The notes under the pieces: generated by a model
Told to the model about the DNA's origin: nothing
Databases searched by the model: none
The model's input: the letters and a program-made list of their open reading frames with translations, nothing else
Assembly: GCA_043806415.1 (NCBI GenBank)
Contig: JAZDHB010000108.1
Location: 1-35,072, forward strand
DNA: 35,072 nucleotides
Direction: 5' to 3'
Origin: CAIXYX01 sp043806415
GTDB lineage: Archaea; Micrarchaeota; Micrarchaeia; Anstonellales; Anstonellaceae
Made by a program: the position numbers and the translations under genes
Shown here: piece after piece, positions 7,320 to 16,078 of the stretch
Position numbering within the stretch: position 1 is the stretch's first letter
Layout: each line of letters begins with the position of its first letter

Positions 7320-9617
7320 ATGGAGGTGTTTTATTCTCATCCCAAAGAGAGCGAACGCCCACTTCTGGCGGAGCATTCAATCAGGGTTAGCCAGCTCTCA
7401 GAAAAACTGCTTTCGTTTTCTAAAAAACTCCAAGCGGTCGGCAGACAGGCAGGTCTTTTGCATGACATTGGGAAGCTGAATCCATATTACCAAGAACTCT
7501 TCTCGACGGATGAGAAAAGCCGGCCGGAAGTCCAAACAAGGCTAATGCGGCGATACTTGCGCGGGCACTCATGGTTTTCGGCCATAGCCGCATATGGACT
7601 TCTCCCAAACCCGGAAAACATCCGCGTATCGACCATTGTGGCAGCTCACCATTCTCAGCTCCTGCAACCGAGCAAAGCTTCACGACACCATACCCGGAAT
7701 CGAGATAAGACCACGCTCAATGCTTCCAAAGCTGGTCTCTTGAAAAATGCAGATAGGTTCAGATTGGAAGTCTCGAGCAGGCCGGAATTCGCAGGGCTTG
7801 ATTGGGAGGGAATGCGGGCGGATTTTGATGGCAAGGCTCTGGCGGAGAAAAATTTGAAGGATTATCCCGGGATGGATTGGCTCGATTACAGCCTGATTTA
7901 TTCTGCTCTGCTGCAAGCAGACCGGGGAAGCTTTCAGGGAAGCGACGAGTGGCTGTTGAGGAGATACTCTCTTGAGCTTGATACTGGGCGTTTGGCAAGT
8001 GATAAATCTGCTTCAGCGCTTGCAAAACTCAGAACCGACTTCCAAAAAGAGATTTTGGAAAATGGCCCTTTTAGTGGGAAAATAATAGTGCTGGAAGCCC
8101 CAACCGGCATCGGAAAGACCAAGGCATTCCTGGATTTGATGAACCGGATGAAGGCGGAAGGCCTCGAGAGGGTGTTCTATTTCTCCCCGCTGCTGGCGCT
8201 TACGGATGATTTCGAGGACAAGCTGACCTCCAAAGTAATTGGGGTGGGGGATGGTGAGAGCAAGTGTCAAGTCCTGATTTACAATCATGTTTTCGCTGGA
8301 ACGCTGGAAGAACGCGAAAAGAGCGCGGAAGGCCCGATTTTGGATGAGGAAGAGGACCACGAACAAGAATTTTTCAAAAAGTGGGATTATTTTGCAGAGT
8401 CATTCAATTATCCGCTTGTAATCACGACAACCCAGCGCCTGCTGATGACATTGTATTCCAATCATCAGCGGGACCGGATGAAATTTCTATCATTCAAGAA
8501 TTCATTGCTCATCGTTGATGAAGTCCAAACCTTGCCGAAATGGCTTCTTCCAAATTTCATCAAGCTGATGCAAGAGTTATCCGAACGCATGGGCACGCGC
8601 ATCCTGCTGGTCAGCGCTACGGTCCCTAATGAATTGGGGGTGCTTCCGAGATTGAAGTTCGCTCAAGAGACGAAAAAAGCATATCTCGAGAAAACGCGCA
8701 AAAAAGTGGTCTATCTGGGCTCGGTCTCACAAGAAGACCTCATCAAACAGATTCCGCCGGCGGGGCGCGTCATGGTTATGTTCAACAAGAGAAAAAAGGC
8801 CAGAAAAGCCTATGAAGAAATTAGAAAAATGACTGGCAAGCGGCCAGTCTATTACCTGTCGTCAGGAGTTGCCAAGAAGCAGCGAAAAGAGACTATCCTC
8901 GGACATAAAGTCCCTACCGGAAACCGCGAAGGCGGCCTTTCGGATTCGAAGAACAAGGACGCGATTGTGGTTTGCACTCAAGTGATGGAAGCAGGAGTAG
9001 ATGCCAGTTTCGACCGCATATTCAGGGAGATGGCCCCGCTTGATAATATTATCCAGGCGATGGGAAGACTCAATCGGGAGGCTTTGGCTGGAGCCTGGGA
9101 GTCGGAAATCACCATATTTAGACTGGACATGGATTTTGAGCCGTATCCGGAATTGGAGTGGATAGAATCGGAAAAAGTCCTATGCACTCTCACAGAACCA
9201 AGTTCAGTCGAATTATATTCAAGACTCGAAGCGTATTATGACAAGGTCCACGGCGAGAATGAGAAAAATAAAGACATGGTTGGCCATTTGGAGGATTACC
9301 TTGACAAAGTAGAATTTGACGAAGTATGGAAATACGTAAGGGACAAAGCGCTCCCAAAGGACGAGCGGGAATCTGTTTATGTCCCTTCCCTGAAAGAATG
9401 GAATGCGTGTCAAGACGATTTGTCTAGGGGCGGGAAGCGTTACAAAAAATGGCTGGAATGCACAGCGACGCTCCCTTGCTCAGTCTACAAGATACCGGCC
9501 TACCAAAACCTCTTCGTTTCAGAACTCATGGAAAACGGTATTTTGCTTCCTAAAAAAGACAAGCTGGATGCAGTCTATGACAACATTCTTGGCCTAGACA
9601 AGCTAATCCAGTTATGA
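7320..9617 (+). CDS. cas3: CRISPR-associated helicase-nuclease Cas3 (HD and DExH domains fused)
   Basis: 765 aa from this ATG. The N-terminal HD nuclease has LLHDIGKLNPYY (H48-D49) and a later AAHHSQ. The superfamily 2 helicase has Walker A APTGIGKTKAF (K266-T267), Walker B DEVQ (400-403), SATVP, and a motif VI-like QAMGRLNREA. Cas3 is recruited by Cascade and unwinds and degrades the target strand. A TTG at 7305, overlapping the cas5 stop, would add five residues; I prefer the ATG because MEVFYSHP resembles other Cas3 starts. All key catalytic residues are present, so the protein looks active. Confidence 0.95.
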   Translation: MEVFYSHPKESERPLLAEHSIRVSQLSEKLLSFSKKLQAVGRQAGLLHDIGKLNPYYQELFSTDEKSRPEVQTRLMRRYLRGHSWFSAIAAYGLLPNPENIRVSTIVAAHHSQLLQPSKASRHHTRNRDKTTLNASKAGLLKNADRFRLEVSSRPEFAGLDWEGMRADFDGKALAEKNLKDYPGMDWLDYSLIYSALLQADRGSFQGSDEWLLRRYSLELDTGRLASDKSASALAKLRTDFQKEILENGPFSGKIIVLEAPTGIGKTKAFLDLMNRMKAEGLERVFYFSPLLALTDDFEDKLTSKVIGVGDGESKCQVLIYNHVFAGTLEEREKSAEGPILDEEEDHEQEFFKKWDYFAESFNYPLVITTTQRLLMTLYSNHQRDRMKFLSFKNSLLIVDEVQTLPKWLLPNFIKLMQELSERMGTRILLVSATVPNELGVLPRLKFAQETKKAYLEKTRKKVVYLGSVSQEDLIKQIPPAGRVMVMFNKRKKARKAYEEIRKMTGKRPVYYLSSGVAKKQRKETILGHKVPTGNREGGLSDSKNKDAIVVCTQVMEAGVDASFDRIFREMAPLDNIIQAMGRLNREALAGAWESEITIFRLDMDFEPYPELEWIESEKVLCTLTEPSSVELYSRLEAYYDKVHGENEKNKDMVGHLEDYLDKVEFDEVWKYVRDKALPKDERESVYVPSLKEWNACQDDLSRGGKRYKKWLECTATLPCSVYKIPAYQNLFVSELMENGILLPKKDKLDAVYDNILGLDKLIQL

Positions 9618-9655
9618 TAAAAAATGACCCGAATGACTGAACGCAGGCGAAACCG

Positions 9656-10345
9656 ATGACAGAAACAAAACCCATCAAAATCTGCCGCGCTATTCTGCAC
9701 CCGAAAAACGAAGCGGCACGCATCAGCTCCGCCCAATTACGCGGCTATGCCGGCTACCTCTTCCTAGATGACAAGGAATTCCACCACCATGGCGAAAAGG
9801 TCTATCACTACCCGCTCATCCAATACAAGACCATCCGAGGGCAATCTGTCATCATTGGGCTTGGAGAATATGCGGGCATCCTGGCCGGAAAAATAGGTCA
9901 GATGGACTGTATCATCACCTATAAGGGCGAGCACCCCATCGGTTCAGTCGAGCTTGTGATGAGGAGCCACACAATAGAAAGTAAAAAGATGGCCTATCGT
10001 TTCATCACCCCGTGGATTGCCCTCAATGAGGAGAATTACCACAAGTTCGAGAAGCTTGACGAAACGGAACAGAAGGCCTTTCTGGAGCGCATCCTGGTCG
10101 GAAACGTCCTCTCGGCCCTCAAGGGTCTGGGCATGTTCATTGATTGGAGGCTGGAGGCTATCCTTCTGGAGTGGAGGACCACCAAGGTCAGGGCTCACCA
10201 GAATGAGTTCATGGCATTCTGGGGTGTTTTCTGCATCGATATAAGTCTTCCAGACTGGATCGGATTGGGCAAGAGTGTGTCAAAAGGTTTTGGAACAATT
10301 GAGCGCGTCGTCAAACCAGAGGCAGCTCCAGTGCCAACGACGTGA
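9656..10345 (+). CDS. cas6: CRISPR-associated endoribonuclease Cas6 (Cas6b-like)
   Basis: 229 aa. The C-terminal glycine-rich RAMP loop is clear at residues 203-213 (GLGKSVSKGFG), and the N-terminus has the LRGYAGYLF and YPLIQYKTIRG segments of the Cas6b-type family. Histidines 43-45 are candidate catalytic residues, though I cannot tell which one acts. Cas6 cuts the CRISPR transcript within each repeat to release crRNAs. It lies 38 bp after cas3 and is the last cas gene here; no cas4, cas1 or cas2 follows. Confidence 0.85.
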   Translation: MTETKPIKICRAILHPKNEAARISSAQLRGYAGYLFLDDKEFHHHGEKVYHYPLIQYKTIRGQSVIIGLGEYAGILAGKIGQMDCIITYKGEHPIGSVELVMRSHTIESKKMAYRFITPWIALNEENYHKFEKLDETEQKAFLERILVGNVLSALKGLGMFIDWRLEAILLEWRTTKVRAHQNEFMAFWGVFCIDISLPDWIGLGKSVSKGFGTIERVVKPEAAPVPTT

Positions 10346-10425
10346 GCGATGCAATCAGATAGTTCTATTCGCATAAAGGAAGTCATAAAGTTGCGCCCCC
10401 CACGAACCAACGACGTGAGCAATGC
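10334..10425 (+). repeat. Direct repeat straddling the cas6 stop codon
   Basis: CCAACGACGTGAGCGATGC at 10334-10352 recurs at 10407-10425 with one mismatch (GCAATGC), 73 bp apart. The first copy contains the last two codons and the stop of cas6; the second is a non-coding duplicate. The remaining intergenic sequence to 10505 is AT-rich and shows no gene. Confidence 0.85.
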
Positions 10426-10505
10426 CGCTTTAGTTTGGATGAATTTAGTTTTAATGCTATTTATCATCAAATCTACATTTTTCAATAGAATTGATAGAAT
10501 ATAGC

Positions 10506-10521
10506 AATATTTATAAATATT
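10506..10521 (+). promoter_or_regulatory. Perfect 16-bp palindrome containing the TATA box of the Fic gene
   Basis: AATATTTATAAATATT is its own reverse complement. Its centre (10513.5) is 26.5 nt before the ATG at 10540, the normal archaeal TATA-to-start spacing, so the Fic mRNA should be leaderless. The palindrome could bind TBP in either direction or be an operator. Confidence 0.7.
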
Positions 10522-10539
10522 CAGCCTCCTAATGGGCAT

Positions 10540-11769
10540 ATGACAACCAAATGGGATTGCCTCTTCGCGCTCTTCGAGCTAAAGGAAGCGCGGCTTGGCG
10601 ACATCGCCAGGAAAGCGGGGGCGAGCCCGTCTTCGACCCGACAGATGCTATTGGCATTGCTCAAAAAGAGGATCATACTCCAAAGCGGCGGGAAATACGC
10701 GCCCAACAAGGGGAACAAAGCCACCTGGCAGATATTTGAAATCATGAAATTTGCGAGAGACAGGGGGATCAACCACAACCTGCTTCTGGCAAAAGAATTT
10801 TCGGCTGTCCTCAAGATCGGACTGGGCCACGGCACGGCCACCCTTGCCGATTTTGGTTCCCTCAATTATAATACGGTCCGGAAATATCTGACTTACCTCT
10901 CGCGCATAAACCTCCTGCTGGTGGTCTCGAAAAAGCCCTTGAGGGTGAAATTCGTCCATGAACCGGTTTTTGACGAGATTTTGGCGCTGGCGGGGCTGGA
11001 ACCAAAAGCTCCCAAACCGCCCGCCCACCCCGCCCCGACGTCTGGCTACCGGGAGATCCTGGCGTTGCTCAAGAAATTGAGGCAGGAGAAGAAGAACATC
11101 GATTTCTCCAAAATCGAGCAGGAGCGCAAAATCGAATTCACTTCCGCCTCGACACAGCTGGAAGGGAACACGTTCACGCTGGAGCAGTCCAAAGACCTGA
11201 TTCTTCATGACACCGTGCCGCATGATAAGAAGCTGCGGGAGGCCAACGAAGTCCGCAACTATTACGCCGCAGTGGACCACCTGCTTCGTCTCAGGGATGA
11301 GCCCATCTCCACCGCCCTCATCATGGATTTGCACCGCATCGCCATCTTCAATCTGGGGGTGAAAGAAGGGGCGAGATCCCCCAATGTCTCCATCGCGGGC
11401 AATCCGTTCTACAAGATGTCCCGGTTCCAGGACATCTATCCGCAACTGGAAGCGCTGTGCGCCAAAATCAACGATTTCACGGCAAAAAAACGCAGCGTGA
11501 AGGAGGCTGTCGAGTTCGCGACGTTCGTGCACAACGAGTTCCAGCACATTCATCCTTTTGAGGACGGCAACAGCCGGGTGACCCGGCTGCTGTGGAATCA
11601 CGTGCTGCTCAAAAGCGGTTTTCCGCTCATCAACATCTACTCCAATGCGCGGGAGGAGTATCTTTCCCTGACCAAGATGGCCCGGCATCGGGATGATGGA
11701 AAATTAAACGCTTTCCTGGTCCGGGTGATCCAGGACAACCTCTACAAGCTGACGCGGCTGGAGCCATAG
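10540..11769 (+). CDS. Fic family protein with N-terminal winged helix
   Basis: 409 aa. The catalytic Fic motif HPFEDGNSR is at residues 338-346 and intact, so AMP transfer (or a related nucleotidyl transfer) to a protein is likely. STQLEGN at 204-210 fits the inhibitory [S/T]xxxE[G/N] helix, which in class II Fic proteins sits N-terminal of the Fic core and blocks ATP binding. Residues 1-70 resemble a winged helix (LGDIARKAGASPSSTRQMLLALLKK); a second HTH-like stretch follows at 95-130. A DNA-binding Fic protein with a palindromic TATA suggests autoregulation (inference). No separate antitoxin gene is visible. Its target is unknown. Confidence 0.9.
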   Translation: MTTKWDCLFALFELKEARLGDIARKAGASPSSTRQMLLALLKKRIILQSGGKYAPNKGNKATWQIFEIMKFARDRGINHNLLLAKEFSAVLKIGLGHGTATLADFGSLNYNTVRKYLTYLSRINLLLVVSKKPLRVKFVHEPVFDEILALAGLEPKAPKPPAHPAPTSGYREILALLKKLRQEKKNIDFSKIEQERKIEFTSASTQLEGNTFTLEQSKDLILHDTVPHDKKLREANEVRNYYAAVDHLLRLRDEPISTALIMDLHRIAIFNLGVKEGARSPNVSIAGNPFYKMSRFQDIYPQLEALCAKINDFTAKKRSVKEAVEFATFVHNEFQHIHPFEDGNSRVTRLLWNHVLLKSGFPLINIYSNAREEYLSLTKMARHRDDGKLNAFLVRVIQDNLYKLTRLEP

Positions 11770-11878
11770 CGCGGGCCGGCAGCACGTCGATCCCTCGGGC
11801 CTACGACGCGCACAATCCAACTGATTTTACGGACTTGGAGCAAGCAGCACTAGGAAGACGGGCAAGATCGTGGTTATT

Positions 11879-11990
11879 CCAGCTCGCCGACCATCTCCAT
11901 GAAGGCCTTTTATGAATCGGACCGCAACCGCAGTGCGAAAAGGCCTTCAGGCGAAAACAAAACTCACTCCAACTCGCCGACCATCTCCAT
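11879..11990 (-). repeat. Duplicated 3' end of the nucleotidyltransferase gene around an inverted repeat
   Basis: A 22-bp segment at 11969-11990, the last codons of the minus-strand gene ending at 11964, recurs at 11879-11900 with one mismatch. The outer copy still reads M-E-M-V-G-E-L-E followed by a stop. Between them lies a perfect 11-bp inverted repeat, GAAGGCCTTTT (11901-11911) and AAAAGGCCTTC (11938-11948). Confidence 0.85.
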
Positions 11991-12671
11991 CACTGTGACC
12001 ATCTCGCTGATCTTCTCGTAATCGGCGGGCCTCCCGATGTCCAGCCAGTATTCGTCGAACACGAATCCGTTGATTTGCTGCTTGGACGCGAGCAGGCGCG
12101 GGAAAACATTTTTGGCGAAATCCTCTTTCGGCTTTATGTAATCGAAAATCCTGGGCTCGAGCACATACACGCCCGCATTCACCAAATTCCGCACGATGGG
12201 CTTTTCCTCGAACGCGACGATCCTCTCTTTGGCATCCAGCTTCGCCACCCCGTATTCGAGAGGCACGCCCGTGCGCTTGAGCGAGACCGTGGCGATGCCG
12301 CCCTGCTTCTTGTGGTATGCGTACATCTTCTTGAGGTTCAGGCGCGAGAGATGGTCTCCCATCTGCACCAGGAACGGCTCATCCGCCCATTTCCTCAAGG
12401 GAACGAGGGAGCCGGCCGTGCCCGCTTCGCCCTCTTCCACGGCATACTGTATTTTCACGCCCCACTTTGAGCCGTCGCCGAAATAGTTCATGATCTGCTC
12501 CTTGAGGTAGCCCACCGTCATGTAGATGTCGTTAAAGCCGTTCCTTTTCAGATGCCTCACCACGTATTCCAGAATGGGCCGCTCGCCCAGCGGAAGCATG
12601 GGTTTGGGCGTGGTATATGTGAGCGGGCGAAGGCGCGTTCCTTGTCCCCCGCAGCAGATGATGGCTTTCAT
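11964..12671 (-). CDS. Sugar-phosphate nucleotidyltransferase (NDP-sugar synthase)
   Basis: 235 aa, a single Rossmann-like nucleotidyltransferase domain without the C-terminal left-handed helix. The signature GGQGTRLRPLT is at residues 8-18 and the TPKPMLPLG substrate loop at 21-29; FLVQMGDHL supplies the metal-binding Asp, and FEEKP and NAGVYVLEP are also present. It activates a hexose 1-phosphate with NTP. Whether the product is GDP-mannose, dTDP-glucose or UDP-glucose cannot be decided. It lies 72 bp downstream of a phosphohexomutase on the same strand, the preceding step of the same pathway. GGGGTG before the ATG is a plausible Shine-Dalgarno. Confidence 0.87.
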   Translation of the reverse strand: MKAIICCGGQGTRLRPLTYTTPKPMLPLGERPILEYVVRHLKRNGFNDIYMTVGYLKEQIMNYFGDGSKWGVKIQYAVEEGEAGTAGSLVPLRKWADEPFLVQMGDHLSRLNLKKMYAYHKKQGGIATVSLKRTGVPLEYGVAKLDAKERIVAFEEKPIVRNLVNAGVYVLEPRIFDYIKPKEDFAKNVFPRLLASKQQINGFVFDEYWLDIGRPADYEKISEMVTVMEMVGELE

Positions 12672-12743
12672 GCAAAAACACCCCGATGTCTTGGATTGCG
12701 TTATGCTCCTGTTTTTGTTATATCTATGGCCCTGTTTTTTTTG

Positions 12744-14210
12744 TCATATTCTTGTTTTTTCCACCCGGACTTTATATTCGTTCATCAGAGAGACGGCCTT
12801 CTCCTCGTCCGGGCTTTCCGCGAACACGCGGATAAAGTCTTCCGTGCCCGAGGCCCGTGCCAGCACCCACGAGTCGCCCATGTCCAGGCGGAATCCGCCT
12901 TGCACCTCGCGCAATCTGTTTTTGCCCGTTTTCTCCGTCTTCACGTCCGCCAAGAGGCGCGCGACGAGCCGGGCGTTCTCCCCTTTCTTGCACGCGATTT
13001 TCGTCTTGGAATTGTAATACCTGGGCAATTCGTCATGCCATTCGGCCAGCGGTTTTATGGCCACCATCTCCATGAGCTTGCAGGCGGCCAGCACCCCGTC
13101 CTTGGCCAGCGAGAAGCGCGGCCAGACGATGCCGCCCACCTCCTCGCCCCCGCTGACCACCTTCCTGCCGAGCGCGCGCATCCGCTCCGCGAGGTAGGGC
13201 GCGCCCACGTCCGTATATTCTATCTTCGCCCCGTGCTTGGCGGCTACATCCTCGACCACCCGGCTGGTGGCGACGGTGGTGACAACGAATTTTTCATCCG
13301 TTTGCGTTTCCGGCTTCCGGCCCTTGGGCGCTTTCCCGCCTTTTTCCATCGTCTGAAGCGCCCACTGGGCCGCGAGCGCGACGCATTTGTCCCCGACGAG
13401 CCAGCGCCCCCGCCCGTCCACGAACACCACGCGGTCCGCGTCCCCGTCATACGCCACGCCGAAATCGGCTCCCTCGCGCGGCACCGCCTCGATGAGCGCC
13501 TTCACGTTGCCTTCCGTCGGCTCGGAAGGCCGGCCGGGGAACGAGCCGTCCAGTTTTTCGTTGAGCACCACCACGTCGGCGCCCAACGCCCGGAAGAGGG
13601 CGGGCGCGACCAGCGTCGAGGTGCCGTTCCCGACGTCGGCGACGATTTTCCATCTTTTCTTTTTCGCGATGGCTTTCCGGTCCACGAAGGCGAGCACCGC
13701 TTTCTTGTATTCTCCGATGGCATCCGGTGCGTCGATTGTTCTTCCGATCTGCTGCCACTCCAACGCCGGCGCGTGCGGTTTTCCCACCCAACGGGCCATG
13801 TCCGCCCCCCGCTGCCTGGAGACGGCCACGCCGTCTCCGTCCACGAACTTGAGCGCGTTCCACTGCGGCGGGTTGTGGCTGGCGGTGACGATGACCAGCC
13901 CGTCGCAGCCGTAATTCCCGTTCGCCCATTCGGCCATCGGCGAGGTGGCGATGCCGATGTCCAGTACGTCGCAACCGCCCTCCATGAGGCCGGCCGCCAC
14001 CGCCTGCGAGATGCATGGCGAGGTCGCGCGCATGTCGCGCGCGAGCGCGGCCAGCGGCCGCTCCCTGTTTTCGCGCGCTTTCGCCCCTGCGTTTTCGCGG
14101 GGATGTTTTTTCACGAATTGCGCGAACGCATATCCGAAGTCCATCGCCGCTGCCGGGTGAAGCTCGTCAAAAAGCCCCCGAACGCCATTGGTGCCCAATG
14201 CCAGTGCCAT
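12744..14210 (-). CDS. Phosphohexomutase (phosphomannomutase/phosphoglucomutase/GlmM superfamily)
   Basis: 488 aa. All four superfamily sites are visible: the phosphoserine loop TASHNP (S111), the metal loop DGDADR (255-260), the sugar-specificity loop GGEEVGG (354-360), and the phosphate-binding RASGTED (452-458). The last usually reads SGTEP; Asp replaces the usual Pro. It interconverts hexose 6- and 1-phosphates. A Lys/Gly-rich loop at about 289-306 looks like a lineage-specific insertion. Mannose, glucose or glucosamine specificity cannot be assigned. Its TATA box (14232-14241) is 26 nt before the ATG, implying a leaderless transcript. Confidence 0.87.
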   Translation of the reverse strand: MALALGTNGVRGLFDELHPAAAMDFGYAFAQFVKKHPRENAGAKARENRERPLAALARDMRATSPCISQAVAAGLMEGGCDVLDIGIATSPMAEWANGNYGCDGLVIVTASHNPPQWNALKFVDGDGVAVSRQRGADMARWVGKPHAPALEWQQIGRTIDAPDAIGEYKKAVLAFVDRKAIAKKKRWKIVADVGNGTSTLVAPALFRALGADVVVLNEKLDGSFPGRPSEPTEGNVKALIEAVPREGADFGVAYDGDADRVVFVDGRGRWLVGDKCVALAAQWALQTMEKGGKAPKGRKPETQTDEKFVVTTVATSRVVEDVAAKHGAKIEYTDVGAPYLAERMRALGRKVVSGGEEVGGIVWPRFSLAKDGVLAACKLMEMVAIKPLAEWHDELPRYYNSKTKIACKKGENARLVARLLADVKTEKTGKNRLREVQGGFRLDMGDSWVLARASGTEDFIRVFAESPDEEKAVSLMNEYKVRVEKTRI

Positions 14211-14231
14211 ACCTGAAGGATTGGCGCTAAC

Positions 14232-14241
14232 AAATAAAAAG
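14232..14241 (-). promoter_or_regulatory. TATA box of the phosphohexomutase gene
   Basis: On the minus strand this reads CTTTTTATTT. Its centre is about 26 nt before the ATG whose first base is 14210, matching the leaderless spacing seen at other genes in this window. Confidence 0.6.
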
Positions 14242-14256
14242 GCGGGAGGGCCGCTG

Positions 14257-14264
14257 TTTTAAAA
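14257..14264 (+). promoter_or_regulatory. TATA box of the flippase gene
   Basis: TTTTAAAA is centred at 14260.5, exactly 26.5 nt before the ATG at 14287. This supports that start and a leaderless mRNA. It lies 24 bp from the divergent phosphohexomutase TATA box. Confidence 0.65.
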
Positions 14265-14286
14265 TCCGGTGCGGCCTATTCTCCCC

Positions 14287-15936
14287 ATGAGCATCCAACG
14301 AGCGGATCCTACGCCGTCCGACGAGAAGGACCGGCTGGCGCGCGAGCAGGATCGGCACGAGTTGGCCCACGTGGCGAGCCGGGGGATGGTGTTCAAGTTC
14401 GGCTCCCTCTTCGCCTCCAAGGTATTCGGCCTCGTTTTCCAGATCCTCGTGCTCAACGTCCTGCCGAGCCTCGCGGCCGGCCTGTATTCGGCCGCCTACA
14501 ACATCGCGCTGGGCATCTCCGCCTTCGCGAGCCTCGGCATCCAGAGCGCGCTCATGCGCTATGTGCCCATGCACATCGCGAGGGGAGAGCCGCCCAAGGC
14601 CAAGGAGGAGATATGGACCTCCGCGGTCATCCTCTTCGCCTTCAGCCTGCTGGTGCTGGCCGCCATGCTCCTGCTCTCCGAGACCGTGATCTCGTTCTAC
14701 GCGCCCGAATACCACGACCAGATCCGCCCGCTGTTCCTGCTGGCGGCCGTGCTCGCGTTCGCCATGCTCAACTTCAACCTCTGGTCGGCCATCCTCGATT
14801 CGCTCAAGAAGTTCGAGCTCAACGCGCTCATCCAGGTGGTCGTGCAGGCGGTGAAAGTCGCCCTCGTGGTGGCCGCCGTGCTCTTGGGCGTCGCCAGCGC
14901 CGGCGTGTTCCTCCAGGCCACGGTGGCGGCCTTCGTTGTGGCCACTCTGATCCTTACCATCCCCATCTGGCAGTACCTGTGCTCGATCCCGGGCAAGCTC
15001 CGTTTCAACCCCTCGCTCATCTTAAAGAACATCGCCTTCGGCCTGCCCATCTACCTCAGCTCGACGGCCGACGTGCTCACCACGGCCATGAGCGCGCCCA
15101 TCCTGCTCTATTTCTACCCCCTGCAGGTCGCCGGCTACGCGGCCGCGGTGATGATCGTGCAGAACATCGCGCCGGTCGTCTTCTCCCCCATCGGCTCGGT
15201 CGCGCAACCCCTGATGGTGGAGCGCCACGAGCGAAAATCCGACATGTTCGGCTCCCTCGTGCGCGAGAGCTCGCGCTGGACCGCGTACCTGGGCATCCCG
15301 CTGCTTTTCGTGTTCGTGCTCTACGCCTCTGCGTTCCTGGGCGTGCTCACGCCGGCGTACAAGTCGAGCTATATCCTCATCTGGCTCTTCGCCCCCATGT
15401 CCATTGCCTCCCTCCTCTCCAGCCCGAGCCGCAACGCCCTCTTCGCGCGCGGGAACCTCAAGGTGCTTCTGGGAGCCAGCCTTTCCATGCTGGCCCTCAA
15501 TCTGGTCTTAAGCTGGTATTTCATCCAGCAATGGGGGGCCGTCGGCGCGGCCATGGCCACCTCCATCTCGGTCTTCCTGGGCGAATCCGCCATCGTGCTG
15601 GCCGCCCGCTTCACCTTCGGCGCCAAATTGCATCCGGACATCTGGCGCGCTCTGGGCGCCGGCTTCGTCATGCTGGCCGTCGGCTTCGCTCCCCTGCCCG
15701 TCCTCAACGCCTCGCTGAGCCTCTGGGCCGAGAGCGGGCTCATCCCCATGGCCATCGCCGCGATCATCTCCGCCGTCGTGTACGGCCTCTCGGTCCTGGC
15801 GCTGGGCGGCATCCGCAAAAACGACTGGGAGCTGGGGCTCAAGCTGGCGCACCGCAACGGACTGGAGCCCTTGCTGCGCCGCCTGCCGTTCGTCTGGCCG
15901 TTGCTCGTGCGCCTGAGCGGAAGGCAGACGGGGTAG
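14287..15936 (+). CDS. Polysaccharide/lipid-linked oligosaccharide flippase (Wzx/MATE-like)
   Basis: 549 aa from the ATG 26.5 nt after a TATA box; an in-frame GTG at 14269 lies between TATA and start and is rejected. After a charged 25-residue N-terminus there are about 14 hydrophobic segments, with the RfbX/Wzx-like opening RGMVFKFGSLFASKVFGLVFQ and YSAAYNIALGISAFASLGIQSALMRY. Such proteins move lipid-linked glycans across the membrane for N-glycosylation or surface polysaccharide. The divergent sugar mutase and nucleotidyltransferase make a glycan role likely. It is more GC-rich than the cas region. Confidence 0.85.
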   Translation: MSIQRADPTPSDEKDRLAREQDRHELAHVASRGMVFKFGSLFASKVFGLVFQILVLNVLPSLAAGLYSAAYNIALGISAFASLGIQSALMRYVPMHIARGEPPKAKEEIWTSAVILFAFSLLVLAAMLLLSETVISFYAPEYHDQIRPLFLLAAVLAFAMLNFNLWSAILDSLKKFELNALIQVVVQAVKVALVVAAVLLGVASAGVFLQATVAAFVVATLILTIPIWQYLCSIPGKLRFNPSLILKNIAFGLPIYLSSTADVLTTAMSAPILLYFYPLQVAGYAAAVMIVQNIAPVVFSPIGSVAQPLMVERHERKSDMFGSLVRESSRWTAYLGIPLLFVFVLYASAFLGVLTPAYKSSYILIWLFAPMSIASLLSSPSRNALFARGNLKVLLGASLSMLALNLVLSWYFIQQWGAVGAAMATSISVFLGESAIVLAARFTFGAKLHPDIWRALGAGFVMLAVGFAPLPVLNASLSLWAESGLIPMAIAAIISAVVYGLSVLALGGIRKNDWELGLKLAHRNGLEPLLRRLPFVWPLLVRLSGRQTG

Positions 15937-16020
15937 GACGAAAAAAGAAAAGACGAAAACGAAAAGAATAGGACGGAAAAAAGAATACGGTGAACAAACG
16001 GAAAGAACAAGGCAAGAAGC
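15937..16020 (+). other. Purine-rich, A-rich intergenic tract
   Basis: About 80 nt almost entirely of A and G, with repeated GGACGAAAA/GGACGGAAAA phrases, between the flippase and endonuclease Q. It holds no ORF. Its complement is T-rich, but no minus-strand gene ends here, so I do not call a terminator. Confidence 0.5.
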
Positions 16021-16078
16021 CGCCGCTCAACCGTTAAGCCGAAAAATCCAGCCCCCATCGCCTCGTCGCTGTGGTCTT

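Noticed and set aside
10346..10505. Search for a CreTA-like mini-gene or repeat-like crRNA after cas6
   Set aside because: No sequence resembling the CRISPR repeat and no small ORF with a ribosome-binding site; only the 19-bp direct repeat is seen.
12552..14216. Long + strand ORF (554 codons) opposite the phosphohexomutase
   Set aside because: Antisense shadow of a GC-rich gene; the minus-strand protein has all four catalytic motifs and the + reading is low-complexity His/Arg/Pro.
14613..15971. Second + frame of 452 codons inside the flippase
   Set aside because: Arg/His/Pro/Gly-rich shadow; the flippase frame has the hydrophobic segments and a TATA-matched start.
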